A DNA stretch of 64,000 bases from Adiantum capillus-veneris (Eukaryota; Streptophyta; Polypodiopsida; Polypodiales; Pteridaceae). The stretch's first letter is position 1, and every line of letters starts with the position of its first letter. Of the stretch, positions 1 to 11,660 are shown in pieces. The notes below the pieces were generated by a model. It worked only from the letters and a program-made list of their open reading frames with translations, ran no database searches and was not told where the DNA came from. The stretch is from contig CM043945.1 in NCBI GenBank assembly GCA_014529385.2, forward strand, positions 146,780,241 to 146,844,240. The letters run 5' to 3'. The position numbers and the translations under genes are program-made.

Positions 1-1
1 T

Positions 2-583
2 GTAGTATGGCTTCCTATAGTAAGGCGTGTGATCCTCATACACAACTTCAGGCTCGGTGTCGTCGTACACTGGCTCGGGATCAGGCTTGGTGTAGGCCGG
101 TTTCTCATAAACTGGCAGCTTGTACTTGGTCTTGGGCTTGTAGACAGGCTTCTTAACAGGATAAGATGGCTTGTAAGGCTTCGTGTACACCGGCTTCTTA
201 ACAGGATAAGATGGCTTGTAAGGCTTCTTGTACAACGGCTTCTCCTTCTCGCCATCATACTTCTTGTAAGGCTTCTTGTAGACTGGCTTCTTCACATCCT
301 TGACATAAGGCTTCTTGTAGACAGGCTTCTTAGGATCGTCATCATGGTTGTAATAACCAGTATCATCATCCTCATCATCATCATGGTCTTCCGGCTTCCC
401 ATAGTGGTAGCCCAAATAGTGCTTCTTCTTGTGGAACTTCTTGCCACCATAGCCGTGCACCTTCTTGTATTTGGGCTCTTCGTCTTCATCAGAGTAAGGT
501 GAGTAGCTGGCCAGAGTGGACTGGGCGAGAGAGAGGGCAAGCAGGGTGGCGAACACTAGGAGGCGCCCCTTGCTGAGAGCCAT
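2..583 (-). CDS. Secreted Lys/Pro/Tyr-rich (PRP-type) cell-wall protein, 3' end outside window
   Basis: An uninterrupted reading frame starts at the ATG at 583-581 and runs off the left edge (194 codons seen, no stop). Residues 1-25 (MALSKGRLLVFATLLALSLA, then QSTLA) form a typical signal peptide with cleavage expected after STLA. Next come an acidic/aromatic stretch (SYSPYSDEDEEP), a Lys/His-rich part (KKFHKKKHYLGYHYG) and an Asp run. From about residue 80 there are repeats of KKPVYKKPY, KPSYPVKKPVYTKPY and similar, ending in a Glu/Asp-rich section. KPVYK-like units resemble the PPVYK repeats of plant proline-rich structural wall proteins, which are secreted and cross-linked through tyrosines. 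That role is inferred from repeats and signal peptide. The frame is intact and codon-clean, unlike the rest of the window. Opposite-strand frames over this gene are shadows. Confidence 0.88.
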   Translation of the reverse strand, partial: MALSKGRLLVFATLLALSLAQSTLASYSPYSDEDEEPKYKKVHGYGGKKFHKKKHYLGYHYGKPEDHDDDEDDDTGYYNHDDDPKKPVYKKPYVKDVKKPVYKKPYKKYDGEKEKPLYKKPYKPSYPVKKPVYTKPYKPSYPVKKPVYKPKTKYKLPVYEKPAYTKPDPEPVYDDTEPEVVYEDHTPYYRKPYY

Positions 584-1160
584 TGTGCAATTAAATGGCT
601 AGTAAGACTGGGGGCTCTGGCTTGGAGGTGGCCATGAGCCCTGGTCTGTTCTTAAAGGGTCAAGAACGTGCCTCAATAAGGTGCGCCTCTCCTTAGCATT
701 TCCGGACATACGGTAGCCGTGCACTGTACTAACGTCAACGCATAGTTCCAAGCTTAAATATGACCCAGCAAAATTAACCAAGTTTACATATGCTTTTTCC
801 AAGCGGAACTTTTATGACATTGGGCTAATTTTCACTATGTTTACACTATATTTCTCAAAAGCTAGGATGATTTTTCTTGTTCCTCTTGCTCTCAATCGAC
901 ATTTTTGAATTTTTTATGCATTTACATTAGGCTTTCCATACCATTGAAACTAGAATAGTGGACACAACCCCTCAAAACTAAGGCTTGCACATAACCACAT
1001 GGACCTACAATGTTTGGGACAACACTCCTAATATCATAAGGAATCACATTCTTCCTGGCTGAAGATTTTACCATTAATAAGTTAAACAATCTTGAAAAAA
1101 AAAACAATTCTGCACATCAAAACAAGCGCCCTTTCTTTCCTTGTCCACAATTTTTTGTAT
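584..1160. other. Upstream region of the wall-protein gene
   Basis: No credible gene. On the minus strand a TATTTAA-like element near 751-757 could be the promoter of the wall-protein gene about 170 bp downstream, but no transcription start can be placed. The rest is AT-rich and featureless to me. Confidence 0.3.
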
Positions 1161-2489
1161 TTAACACTAGTTTGGTACCAAAACAGGACACTTAAAGTGT
1201 TCTTTTTTAACAAATTTAAATTAAATGCTACTTGCATTAAACGGTTTATTTAAGAAAACCGTCTTGATATGCTTAAATATGTTAGCTAGAAGGTCTTTTA
1301 AAAATATAACCTTGCATTTTAAAATCTATCATGATTAAGAACTATACTCATCAAGTTGACCCTCATAAGACTGCCCTTGACGCTTTGAAGAAATCGCCTT
1401 TATAAGCTCAAGAAAAAATGAAACGACTTTGTAGAAAATTTTAGGTGACTCTTCCACAATTTTTCTATAGATAATTGAAAATTTCATATGCAAAAAAAAA
1501 GACTTTGGAGTATATATATAAAATAATGGAAAGATCCATGTGTTTAATATGGTCATTTCAAGCATATCATTGTATACAAAGAAGAATATGTTTCTGATGT
1601 ATTTGTGAGTTTTAGAAAGTGATACATTGCTTGCCCTTTTCATTGAGCACTCAAGGTGGCAAGTAGAAGAGCTTTGGGATGCAACAATTATTGGATCATT
1701 TTAAATTTTCAAAATTGCATAAGAGAAAACTTTCATATTTTCATTTTTGAGACATAAGCATTTAAAACCTCAAATAATATCAAACTTTCCATGTAGATCA
1801 ACTAAATGTATCAAAGTACATGTTACATACACAATTGGGGTGCCTAAAACCTTGGTTTCAATGTTATTATGGAGAACTCAAGATTTTCAAGAGTTTTTGC
1901 ACGATAAAGAATTCAAGATAGAGTTCAAGCAACGAGATTTAATTGAGTTAGAGAGCCCAAAAAATACGTAGTTTCTTGGTTTAAACATATAAAGTCATTT
2001 ATAGTTGTCAAATTGCACTAGAATTGTACCAATTTCATAAGGGGACCTTTGGAAGATCAAAATTATGCTATTATTCAACATGTGCTCAAGTATGAAATTA
2101 TGTCTATAGCTTGCATGTGACTTGAAAACTTATCTTTGAAGTGCATTCCATTGTTTTGTAACACCAAGTGCTAACACTTGACTTTTATAAACATAAAAAA
2201 GAAAATCTCTACAAAAAGATATAATAATTTTATGATTTTTTTGGGCAAAACAGCTTGAAATTTTACTAAAATTTATGTCTAGAACTTACCAAAATTCTCT
2301 CCATACAGATTATATTTTGATATGGATAAAAATCCAGTGTTTTCTTTCCCTTATAACCAATCTATGGTAGAAGCAAGGTGTAAAAAACTTCTTTCTAGCT
2401 TGACAAATAAATTGCCAAAACTTGGTAGAAAAATAGGACACTATAGTGTCTGAGGACACTTAAGTGTCCAATTACAGAACTAGTGTTAA
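1161..2489. mobile_element. Non-autonomous DNA transposon, CACTAG termini, TTAA flanks (copy 1)
   Basis: The segment 1165-2485 starts CACTAGTTTGGTA and ends ACAGAACTAGTG. Both ends are flanked directly by TTAA (1161-1164 and 2486-2489). Near each end sit palindromic blocks of the type GGACACTTAAGTGTCC (about 1184-1200 and 2433-2470). It contains no convincing protein gene. The same termini, TTAA flanks and GGACACTT block recur at 39,673-41,001, and a right end is at 28,311-28,329, so this is a family. TTAA duplication is the hallmark of piggyBac-type insertion, but the TIR could also simply include TTAA, so the superfamily is open. Confidence 0.7.
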
Positions 2490-2572
2490 AAAACGATCTA
2501 GCATTCTTCTTTAGCTGTGAAATTGAAAAGATTAGTCTGCACACATCACATTATTCAAAAGACTACAGGGTA

Positions 2573-2902
2573 CGCAACAGTTTCATTGAATTTGCAAAAG
2601 AGTGTCATTAGTAAAAGATTATGACTAGTTTTTGTTTTGGAATAGATTTTGAAGTACACTAGGAGTTGCCTCTTGCGACCCTGGTGGTTTGTATTCATTG
2701 GCCATGCCAAGTATGGTATATAGGCCTTCATTAATTGCTGCACCGCACAATGCGCATGTTGACATATTTTGCATTTGTCCCACTAGACATATAAGATTGG
2801 TATAAAAGTGATAATACTAAGTGGTTTGCCTATATTGTCAGTATTGTTGCCAGCTTGTGAGTTTTATGCGCAAAAGAAAGAGAGTATTATATATTTTTTG
2901 AC
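2573..2902. repeat. Direct repeat copy 1 flanking the hAT relic
   Basis: This block is similar, by eye over about 330 bp with scattered differences, to 3974-4305 in the same orientation. Shared landmarks are ATTTGCRAAAGAG, CAAAGTACACTAGGAGTT, CCATGCCAAGTATGGTATATAGG and GACATATTTTGCATT. It lies upstream of the hAT fragment, implying a tandem duplication of an approximately 1.4-kb unit. Confidence 0.75.
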
Positions 2903-2999
2903 CTCGCATGTTAGTACTTTATGTTAAAACTACCTGCACAGATTAGATTTTACATTCATTTCTACACTTTTGAGTCTCTTCTTTGAAACAAAGATGCAT

Positions 3000-3972
3000 T
3001 TATAACAAAATTTACATGTATGGAATTTCATGACTAGGCGAACGAAAAATTGAAGGAGAAAATCAAAGTCTTGAGGGAAGCGCTTACTAAAAAAACTTGG
3101 TGGAGTAGTGTGATGGACATGTAATAATGCATGTTATGTATGCCATACACAATCCTGACCTAAGGGTGCCCAATCTCAAAAAAGTATGGATGCAATGGTG
3201 GACTCTCCAAAGGAGTTTGGAGTTTCTTGAAAAATTAGAGCATTGGTGGAGGAAAAGCATTGGCGTGTTCCATTCTCTCGTCGAGAGGAAAGTCCTCTTA
3301 AAGTACTAGATGGATTAAAGCGTATACACCATTACACAGTGCTGCTTATATGCTAAATCCTAAATACTTGAATATAGACTTGATCTACAATATTGAAGAG
3401 GTTCATGATATTTACATAGTGGTAAAGACTTTCTATGCCAATGTAGATGATTGTGTAAGATGCATAAAAGAAATGTCCTCCTTTCAATTAAAAGAAGGTC
3501 TATTTTCAAACTCTCTTGTTCAAAAAATGGCAAAGGAGCAACCTGCATGGAAATGGTAGATGATGAATGGTGGAGAACACTATGTTTTGTTGTGTAACCT
3601 TGTGATGAAGGGTTTAAGCCAGATTTCTTCAAACTCAAGCTCAGAAATAAATTGGAGCTTGTACAAATATATTCATAGCTTTACTCGCAATTGACTTCTT
3701 GTAGATCTTGCAGATAAACTTAATTGTTTATATGTATTGGAATGAAGGTATTCCACGGCACATTGAAATCGACGAATATGAAGAAGATATGACCAAATGG
3801 ATGCACGATTGTGATGATGTAAAAGACAAACAATTTGACGGTACTGGACCTGTGCTGTGCACAAGACTTTGGCTAGAGGAAAATCTTGATACAGACTTAA
3901 ATGAACTCAATCAAGCATGCAACAGGGTAGACATAGATGACAAAATCTTGGAAAAAAATGAAAATCAAGATT
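3000..3972 (+). pseudogene. hAT-family transposase C-terminal relic
   Basis: Broken coding sequence in shifted frames. From about 3345 it reads AAYMLNPKYLN, the classic motif before the hAT dimerisation domain. After a Trp-containing stretch (EQPAWKW) comes LSQISSNSSSEINWSLYKYIHS near 3615-3680, matching the family signature of the form ..ACERNWSTFSYIHSK. A following frame (3708-3972) is acidic and Asp-rich and may be the protein's tail. Upstream (3127-3309) a Trp-rich stretch may belong to the catalytic region. The protein would be a DNA-binding cut-and-paste transposase. Frameshifts and stops at about 3300, 3557 and 3690 make it dead. Confidence 0.65.
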
Positions 3973-3973
3973 A

Positions 3974-4305
3974 AGCAACACTTTGATTGAATTTGCGAAA
4001 GAGTTTCATTAGTAAAAGATTACAATTAGTGTTTGTCTTGGACTAGATTGCAAAGTACACTAGGAGTTACCTCTTGAGACCCCAATGGTTTGTATTCATT
4101 CGCCATGCCAAGTATGGTATATAGGTCTTCATTTATTGACGCACTCCACAATGCGTATGTGGACATATTTTGCATTCTTCCCACAAAGCATATAAGATAG
4201 GTATAAAAGTGAGGATACTAAGTGGCTGTCTCTGTTGTCAATACTGCTCGACAGCTTGTGAGATTTATGCTCAAAAGATAGAGAGTATTTGATATTTTTT
4301 GTGGC
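3974..4305. repeat. Direct repeat copy 2 downstream of the hAT relic
   Basis: Second copy of the 2573-2902 block (see there). No gene is visible in the following AT-rich sequence to about 4850, apart from a short stretch with opposed C and G runs at 4428-4442. Confidence 0.7.
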
Positions 4306-4849
4306 CATTTTATTTGCCATGAGATTATGGAGGTGATTGACATTTTGACAAATAGATGCACTCCATGTGTGCAAGAATGGTGGGTGTGTAAGAGAGGTGT
4401 AAGAGTGGTCAAAGGATGCACTTTTTTCCCCAAAAAGGGGGGTGGCTAACTTTACAATTATAGATAACTGCTACTTATAATCTTCGATTTGAGCAGATAT
4501 TATAGATCCGTAATCTACACGAAAAGCTCTTTCCGTAGATACGCTACATGATCATATGGTTTTTCCTGCTAGAATTTAAATTTCATTTTGGGAGAGAAAT
4601 CTTAATTCAAATAAACTAGCCATCTTGCCTGATTGAATTCAAAAATTGTCCTTTGATTTCTTTCTAGGTTAGACTCTCTTAAACTACCAAATAAAGAGGC
4701 CCTCCTAGATCCCATTCTCTTCCTAATGTAAATGCAGTTTAGGCCATTTTGGCTGTTGTTTTTTTTGAACTAGCTACATATTCCAAATATGATTTGTTGT
4801 TGTGCTAAGGAAGTGACATAAGAGGTGCTGTTAAGGTTGAATTGTAGAG

Positions 4850-6350
4850 TGTCTTCTTTCTATTTTGGAAATGCTTTGTACATTCCCATCAACAAGACTC
4901 CCAAGATGATTGCTTCATTAAGATCAATGTCTACCATTATATGAAATTGATGTGAGTAGTGATGAACCTCAATTTTGATTGATACGTCGCCTTGCCCTAA
5001 GATGACCATTGTGCCTTCATTTGCTACTCTAATCTCCATCTTAATGGGCATCAATATCTCCTTGGACAACTTTAGGTCAGTTTAATACTTCATGCCACTA
5101 ATTAGCACACTAGTATCCAAAAGTGCTATTTTAGCTGATCCAGCTGCTTGCTCGATATTGATACATACATCCATACCTCCAAGCCAATATGAATCTATCT
5201 AAATTGCTTTGATAGGAGGAGATGGGATTTGTAGTTTTTGGATTTAAGTTTATGGTTTGTCATTCTTATGCTTGAGAATCTGCAGGTTTGTGGCAATGTA
5301 TATAAACCTTATGTAGTAACCACAATGTCCCATAAAGGCTTATACCTCTCTAACTATTGTGGGTATTGGAAGAGAAACAATGACTTGTATCTTTTGAAGA
5401 TCCGTGAAAATGCCAGTTTTGAACACAATGTTCCCCAAAATCTTTCCTTATCATACCATGAAGACACATTTCTCCGGATTCAAGAAAATACGGTAAGTCT
5501 TGCACTTCTTAAACATATTTTTTAGATGCTGTATGTATTTGTTTCTCAGTAGAAAATGCATGCATAGGTCATCCATGTATGTTTCTAAGAACTACCTTAG
5601 ATAACATTTGAATGCATGATTCATCATCTTTTGGAATATCGCAGGTGCATTGGTCAAGCCAAAAGGCATACTCGATAAGAAAATATTCCCCATTTTTTTG
5701 CAAAGGATGTCTTGTATTGATCCTTTGGATTTATGAAAGCTAATTATAGCCTAGAAATCCATTAAGAAACATGTAATCTTCCTTGTCCTTGCAACTCTCT
5801 CAATCACATGATCTATAACTGGCAACAAATAGTTATCTCTTATAATGGCAGCTTTTACGTACTTGAGAATTACACAAACTCACAACTTGCCATTGTTTTT
5901 GGGCACTACCACAATTGGTGACACCGAAGCAGTGTGTTAGATCTCATAAATAAACTTTGCTTCTTTAAGTTTGTCTATCTCCTCTTTGATCTTTTCCACA
6001 AATGTTTCATTATACATATAGGGTCGTTGTCTGCAGGATTTAACATCACTCTTAAGGGGGATTGTATGCTAGAAGATTCTAAGATCAACGAACTTAAAGT
6101 ACTCATAAGACCATGCAAAAATATCTCTATATTGCTTGAGAGTATCCTTTAGAAGCTGATCTTCCTCCTTGGTGAGGTTTGTGGTTATATAAGCTGGCTT
6201 CAATTCTTCACGTTCTCCGGTACCTTGTAAGATGTTCCTGGTTCTTTGAGTCCCCTCATTGTTTGTTGACCTAAAATTCTTTTGTCTTGTATAGTGTATT
6301 TTTTTTATAGTGAGAAGGCGTTGGATGGGGGGAAAGAGGAACACACCCAA
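4850..6350 (-). pseudogene. Degenerate Ty3/gypsy pol fragment (reverse transcriptase plus protease piece)
   Basis: Reading down the minus strand from 6350: an acidic stretch ending DQLLKDTLKQYRDIFAWSYE, the usual segment just before gypsy RT. RT motifs follow: VVVPKNNGKL, a degenerate DNYLLPVIDHVIERVA, then MPFGLTNAPAIFQKMMNHAF near 5675-5600 and LETYMDD. The thumb reads KTYRIFLNPEKCVF near 5530-5460. Many stops and frameshifts interrupt it. After about 5200 the frame resembles a retropepsin (ALLDTS near 5130, then EIRVANEGTMVILGQGDVSI at about 5040-4980). A protease piece downstream of RT is out of normal order, so two fragments are probably joined here. Confidence 0.7.
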
Positions 6351-7159
6351 AACCCAAACAATCTACCCCTTTATAGCCAAGGATAATCATTGCACCCCAA
6401 TCCACTAGAGTTCACCTTCAAAACTCGCACAATAAAAAACAGTCCACACCGGTTCTTGGCCCGTTTGCGACCGTGCCGCAACACACACCACTCTCTCTTT
6501 CTCTCTCACACATATAGAGGCTTGGGGAGGCACACACATTTACAACAACGGCACCAATTTTTTTGAATAAAGCAAAGAGAAGAAGGGGGAAAAGGGGAAG
6601 AAAGGGCACAAACAACTGGCATGCTTCGCTTCAATTGCGACCAAAAAACCTTTCTACGAACGACATAAAAAACCCGAATACAACCTCCTCAGCATGGCAA
6701 CCTCGAGCATCAAGAACACTGGCAATCCCGGCTTCACCGCTTTTGCACCTCTCCTCGCTGAGAGCACAAAAAAAAAACCTCTTTGATGACACCTCTGCTC
6801 CAAAAGAGAGCTCGCCTTTGTCCTACCTTGGGAGCTTGGGAACACCGCTTTGACTCCCTCTCCTCTGGCTAAAAGCTTCTCCCTTAAGCAAAAAGAATGG
6901 CCTTCTTCTTCCTTGGCTCTCTCCAAGGAGCTCTCTCAAAAACTCTCCAAAATTGCCAAAAAATGGGCCCTTATGAGCGTGTGTATGGGCCTTCTTCTAT
7001 TCTCATCAGCCAGGCTCCTTATTTTTAGCCTCCCTTTTTGCATGTGAAAGCCCACCTCCTATTCCTGGCACACAGCTCTCTTGAGCACCAAGCATCCCAT
7101 GTGAACCATCTCTCCAAGCGGGGCACCGACGGTGCCACCGGTGCTCCCAATCCTTCTCT
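6351..7159. other. Possible degraded LTR next to the gypsy fragment
   Basis: No supported gene. A minus-strand TATA-like element (GGCTATAAAGG, 6371-6381) lies just upstream of the minus-strand gypsy coding remnant, as expected in an LTR promoter. I found no partner copy, so this is a suggestion only. Confidence 0.25.
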
Positions 7160-7315
7160 CACTACAAGAGGTTCTTCATATTAGCGACGCTAGCAGTGCG
7201 ACACTCAAATGTTAAAATCCACGACGTCGCTATGAGCCTCACGATAACCATCGCTATGCAAAAAATACTATAGCGACAGTCATAGCGACGCTGACAAGGG
7301 TAAAAAATAAATTGA
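7160..7315 (+). mobile_element. CACTA (En/Spm) transposon left end with subterminal repeats
   Basis: CACTACAAGAG at 7160 is the canonical plant CACTA terminus. Directly inside are the subterminal motifs TTAGCGACG, GACGTCGCTATGA, CATCGCTATG, TATAGCGACAG and CATAGCGACG in both orientations, typical of transposase-binding subterminal repeats. TNP2 coding sequence in the matching orientation begins 1.8 kb downstream. I could not find the opposite TCTTGTAGTG end in the window. Confidence 0.75.
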
Positions 7316-7380
7316 GAGCGCGAAAAACTCAGATCTCAGATCAGAGTTTCGGTGCGCTAGCAAAATAGGTAAACTCGTGC

Positions 7381-7524
7381 TCTCCCTCTCTCTCTCTCTC
7401 TTCCCCCCCCCCCCCCCACACACACACACACATACACATGAGGAGAGGAAGGAGAACCAAGTATGTTTCTTCCCTCTCGTCTCTCTCATGTTCCCTTCCC
7501 CTCTTTCTCTCTGTCCCTCTCAAC

Positions 7525-7589
<65 letters not shown>

Positions 7590-7596
7590 TGTCTTT

Positions 7597-7650
<54 letters not shown>

Positions 7651-7726
7651 ACACACATGCATAAACAAAAAATACATACACACACATGCATAAAAAAAGA
7701 ATGCATACACACACACATTGAAAGAG

Positions 7727-7799
<73 letters not shown>

Positions 7800-7800
7800 T
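7381..7800. repeat. Compound microsatellite cluster (CT, C, CA, GA)
   Basis: In order: (CT)n near 7385-7402, a C run of 15 or so (7403-7418) followed by (CA)n, (CT)n at 7527-7549, (CA)n at 7550-7587, (GA)n at 7600-7647, and (GA)n at 7732-7795. Apparent proteins here are repeat translations (Ser-Leu, His-Thr, Glu-Arg) and are not genes. Confidence 0.95.
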
Positions 7801-7837
7801 AAAAAAAGTAGAGAAAATATGAAATAAAATGCTATAT

Positions 7838-8047
7838 TAAGATTTAGGGTTAGGTTAGATTTAAAATTACATTTAAAATTAGGTTAGATTAAGATCTAAG
7901 ATTAAGTTAGATTACATTTAACTTATATTTAGGTTTATGTTAGATTTAAGATTAGGTCAGATTTAAGTTTATGTTGAGTTTAAGATTAGATTATATCTAG
8001 ATTTATGTTAGATTTAAGATTATATTAGATTAGATTTAGGTTAGATT
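7838..8047. repeat. Degenerate TTAGATTTAAGATTAGG-type minisatellite
   Basis: About 210 bp of imperfect short repeats of the words TTAGATTTA, AGATTAG and TTAGGTTAG. The first unit contains TTTAGGGTTAGG, but it does not continue as telomere repeat. Probably slippage-derived filler inside the CACTA element. Confidence 0.6.
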
Positions 8048-8632
8048 TTAAGGCATGTCAATGAAGGCTTTGCCCAAAGGGCAAACACTAGGTACACAAC
8101 AATATGTATATTCCCATTAAAATCTGACACTATTAATTCACCCACTAACCATGTTCAGCTAGCTAATGATCACCATATGTTGTATTAGGATAGATTTAAG
8201 ATTAGATGTTGGATTTAGTTTTTACATTAAAGTCTACCTTTGGGATTACAAAAAAACTCAGAGTCAGGCGAATGGTGATTCCTCTCTTCCTCTCTATGGA
8301 TGCGACCTTAAGTTGGAAAGCTTGCAACGGCATGATACTCAAATTGGAGGCCAACATGTAATGTGCTAAGTAATCCCTCAAACAAGGATATGTTGTGAAG
8401 AGATGTTAAGATGCTGTGAATTGCTACAGCTAGAGAAGAGGCAAAGCGGTTTTGTCCACTACATGCACTATCATGTAGACGTGGGTGTGTAGATCTCTTA
8501 TACCCACAAATATAGGCACTAATCAATAAAGACGAGATTATAACCCGGTGATTCTGATCTCCGTGCACCTCTAGACTAAGGTGTGCAGGGATCGGACATG
8601 ACTAGAGAATGTGAGGTAGTTTACAGTGTGAA

Positions 8633-8635
<3 letters not shown>

Positions 8636-8684
<49 letters not shown>
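8636..8684. repeat. (GA)n microsatellite
   Basis: Uninterrupted GA dinucleotides of about 49 bp. The flanking 8048-8966 holds no gene I can support. Confidence 0.95.
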
Positions 8685-8687
<3 letters not shown>

Positions 8688-8966
8688 GACAAAGGATGCC
8701 AATAGAAGATCAAATTGATGTCCAGGTTATAAGGTTTTTACATTCATTATGAGTAGTGATGACGTTGTGGGGCCATCCAACCGAAACACCTATCTCTCAA
8801 TAAGGATCTTCTGTCCTTGTAATCAATGCACACATGTTGTGCGATGGACAAGACGCATTTCTTTGCACCACATTCGCGAATTTGGCTAGTTTGATCCATC
8901 TATTAGAGATCGAGTTGTTGCCAATTATAACTCATCAAAATCTGACGTTGACAACATGCAACAATC

Positions 8967-11329
8967 TTGCAACCCACTAGATGTGTTCGCAGCCACTTTG
9001 GTCAAGCAGCATACGTGAGGCCACAAGATGTAGCCTCTAACAGCTCGGAGGATGATCATGCAGACCACATTCCCAACGAGGCAATGTTTGAGCCTGAGAT
9101 TGATGAAATGATTGAGAAGATCATGGATTTAGAAAGGCTTATCTATGATGATATGAAAAGTGAAGTCGATACGCTATTGTATGATGGAGCATGTGTGTCT
9201 AGATTGAAGGCGCTCCTGGTTCTTCTCAACATGCAGGCAAAGTTTGGATGGAGTGACACTAGCGTCACAGTGATTTTTAGGTGATCTATTACAATGTGTT
9301 TACTTCAATAAAAAGTCCTAGATGTATAATGATCTGATAGATTACTTATACAAGCGTACTGTATTTTTTCGCTGTGTAGATTGCTCAAAGAGCACATACT
9401 GCTAGCCGATAATGTGATGCCAGATTCTAGAGAGGAAGCAAGAAAGATCTTGAAAAACTTGGGGATGAATTATAATTTGATTTACGCTTGTCCTAATGAC
9501 TGCATTCTTTTCAGAGGGGAATACATAGACATGGAGAAGTGTCCGAAATGTGATACCGAGAGATATTGAGTAGATCTCCAAGGACAAAAAGTTCCACAAA
9601 AGGTTTTGCGACATTTTTCTCTGCTTCCTCACATCAAACATTTCTTCGAATGTAAGTCCATGGCCTCCCTAGTATCATGGCACGAGGAGAATAGATCTTT
9701 GGATGGTGTGCTACGGATTCTTGCAGATTGCGCAGCCTGGACACATATAGATGATACATGGCCAAATTTTGCCAGGGAATCTCAAAATTTGCGCATAGGC
9801 ATGGCTATGGATGGCGTAAATCCATTTGGTCAGAGATCAACATCTTACAGTATATGGCATGTTGTCATCGTCAACTACAACATTCCCCTGTGGTTGACTA
9901 CCAAGAAGGGGCACATGTTTCTAAGCTTGATTGTGCCGGGGCGGTATAAAGTGAAGAATATGGATGTGTATCTTCATCCACTATTGGAAGAGCTACAACA
10001 ATTGTGGATTGGCATAGAAGTGGTGGATATGAGCCGACACATAGGTCAACAGAATGCTTTTATCAGAGGAATTCTAATGTGGACCATGCATGACTATCTT
10101 GGACTAAAAAAATACTCGTGATTTACACTCAAACTCAAACACTATAAATCTTAGTTTTTCTCAAGCTTATCTATTGTCATGTGTATACATGCAGGGCTTC
10201 AAACAAACGGATACAGAGCATGTGTCACATGTCGACCTAGACTTAATGCACGTCGAGTGCCCTCACTGAAGAAGAAAATCTACGAAGGGCATCAAGCATA
10301 TCTTCCAGCGAATCGTTAGTTACACGATGGTTTTTTGGGAAGAGAGCCACCGAGGATGTCTGCACAAGAATGGTTAGAGCAGAAGGAGATGTGTGATGAC
10401 GGTTTGCCCTCAGGGATGAAGAGACTCTCTCTATGGTAGGACTTACCATATTGGCCCAGACTCATGATCAATCACTTGCTCGATCCAATGCACATATTCA
10501 AGAATGTGGGTAATCTATTGTGGGTCCATCTGACCGCCTAGAAAGATACTTTGGGAGCCAGAGCTGACCTTAGAAATGTGGATCGTATGGAACAATATTC
10601 ACCACAAACAGCACCCAATGGATCGATAAAAGCACCATGGATTTTTGGGAGGTGTTCAAGAACGCAAAGTAAAAGAGACCATTCGATTTGTGCGGACCCC
10701 CACTAGCATAATGCGCTCACTCCAAACCTGTTTCAGTAAAGAAGGGAAGCTTAGTGGTTTGAAGTTACACGACTGGCATAAAATGTGCCAGGTACATTTG
10801 AAGTGGAATATATCATAGTGGGAATTGTGTAACAAATTTGTGTGTGGACTTTAATATCATTGCTAGACATGTTTTGCAATTTATTTTACCGGTGGCCATT
10901 GAGGGATGTTCATCTCTTGACGTCCGTAACACAATCTACAAACTTGTGAAGTTGGTGCAATGGATCTCACAAAAGGAGATCAATGTAGACTCCATACCAT
11001 TCGCCAAACTAAACGCTGTGGAGGTTGTGTGCATGTTTGAGAAACACTTTCCTACTACCATGCTAGCCATTCAAGTGCATCTTCTTGTTCACATAGTTGA
11101 TGAGGTGGAAATAGCTAGCAGAGTACATTCTAGATGGATGTTCTTTCTCGGGGGATTCACTCTATATACAAAATGGGACGCCACCTACGAGCGAACAACT
11201 TTGATAAAACCCCTATATACGACTCATATTAGGAAATTTGACCCACCTTTCTACACTTATACGAAAATCAATGAAGATAAATATCATACTCCTATCTTAC
11301 ATATAAAATTTAGGTCTCACATGATCTAA
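8967..11329 (+). pseudogene. CACTA transposase TNP2-like (Transposase_21 family), C-terminus truncated
   Basis: Successive exon-like blocks follow the plant TNP2 order. 8967-9282: acidic stretch then LLYDGACVSRLKALLVLLNM..FGWSD. 9381-9569: LKNLGMNYNLIYACPNDCIL with a Cys pair (CPKCDTERY). 9606-10,121: LRWH-like SWHEENRSLDGVLRILAD, WPNFARESQNLRIGMAMDG, then MNPFG-like NPFGQRSTSYSIW. 10,195-10,520: GYRACVTCRP..KKKIYEGHQAYLP, then HLLDPMHIFKNV (catalytic-region signature DxMHIEKNV). 10,700-10,790: GKLSGLKLHDWHKM. 10,838-11,329: QFILPVAIEGC, EKHFPTTMLAIQVHLLVHIV, VHSRWMFF. Protein role: cut-and-paste transposase binding CACTA ends. Stops and frameshifts (for example near 10,310 and 10,440) and loss of the C-terminus show it is dead. 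Family B unit 1 follows 290 bp downstream. Confidence 0.88.
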
Positions 11330-11618
11330 CTGAGTAAAACTAGTCAAAGAGTGTGTTACATAGTGACTGGCAATGTACTAAGGAACCACTTCTATTGGTA
11401 TTGACTTTCAGTCTATGTGCCCGATCAACCTGTACTCTAGCTACTCGTCCAATTCTAGACCATCCAAAGCTGGTGTAAATCAACCCTTGACTTGCTCCAA
11501 ATCAGTCCTTATCTATGACTGGCTGGATACAAAATTTGATATGTGACCTGAAAAAAACTTCCCCTAAAATTTATCTGAGTTCTAGTACACACCGTGGTGA
11601 CTAATCATTACAAGTAAC

Positions 11619-11660
11619 ATTAGGAGAAAGCTGGACTGACTTTTGGGCCCTTTAAGAAGT
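11619..11660 (+). mobile_element. Left terminal sequence of family B unit 1
   Basis: CATTAGGAGAAAGCTGGAC followed by TTTTGGGCCCTTTAAG. The same pattern (CATTAGGARAAA, a GAAC-like word, then GGGCCYTTT/GTAAG) ends the inserts at 29,362-29,820 and 33,175-41,192 in TIR orientation. It lies about 350 bp upstream of a gene homologous to the transposase-like gene of the 33-41 kb insert, in the same relative orientation. Confidence 0.65.

Noticed and set aside
29..502. 157-residue Leu/Val/Arg-rich frame on the plus strand
   Set aside because: Shadow of the minus-strand wall-protein gene; its regularity comes from the Lys-Pro-Tyr codon repeats opposite.
7377..7827. Overlapping long open frames on both strands (Ser-Leu, His-Thr and Glu-Arg repeats)
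   Set aside because: Direct translations of CT, CA and GA microsatellites; no start context or homology.
7838..7860. TTTAGGGTTAGG as an interstitial telomere
   Set aside because: Only one telomere-like unit, in a degenerate TTAGATTTA minisatellite.
8080..8100. AAACACTAGGTACAC as the missing left end of unit 2
   Set aside because: No TTAA flank, no GGACACTT block, and CACTA coding sequence lies between it and unit 2.
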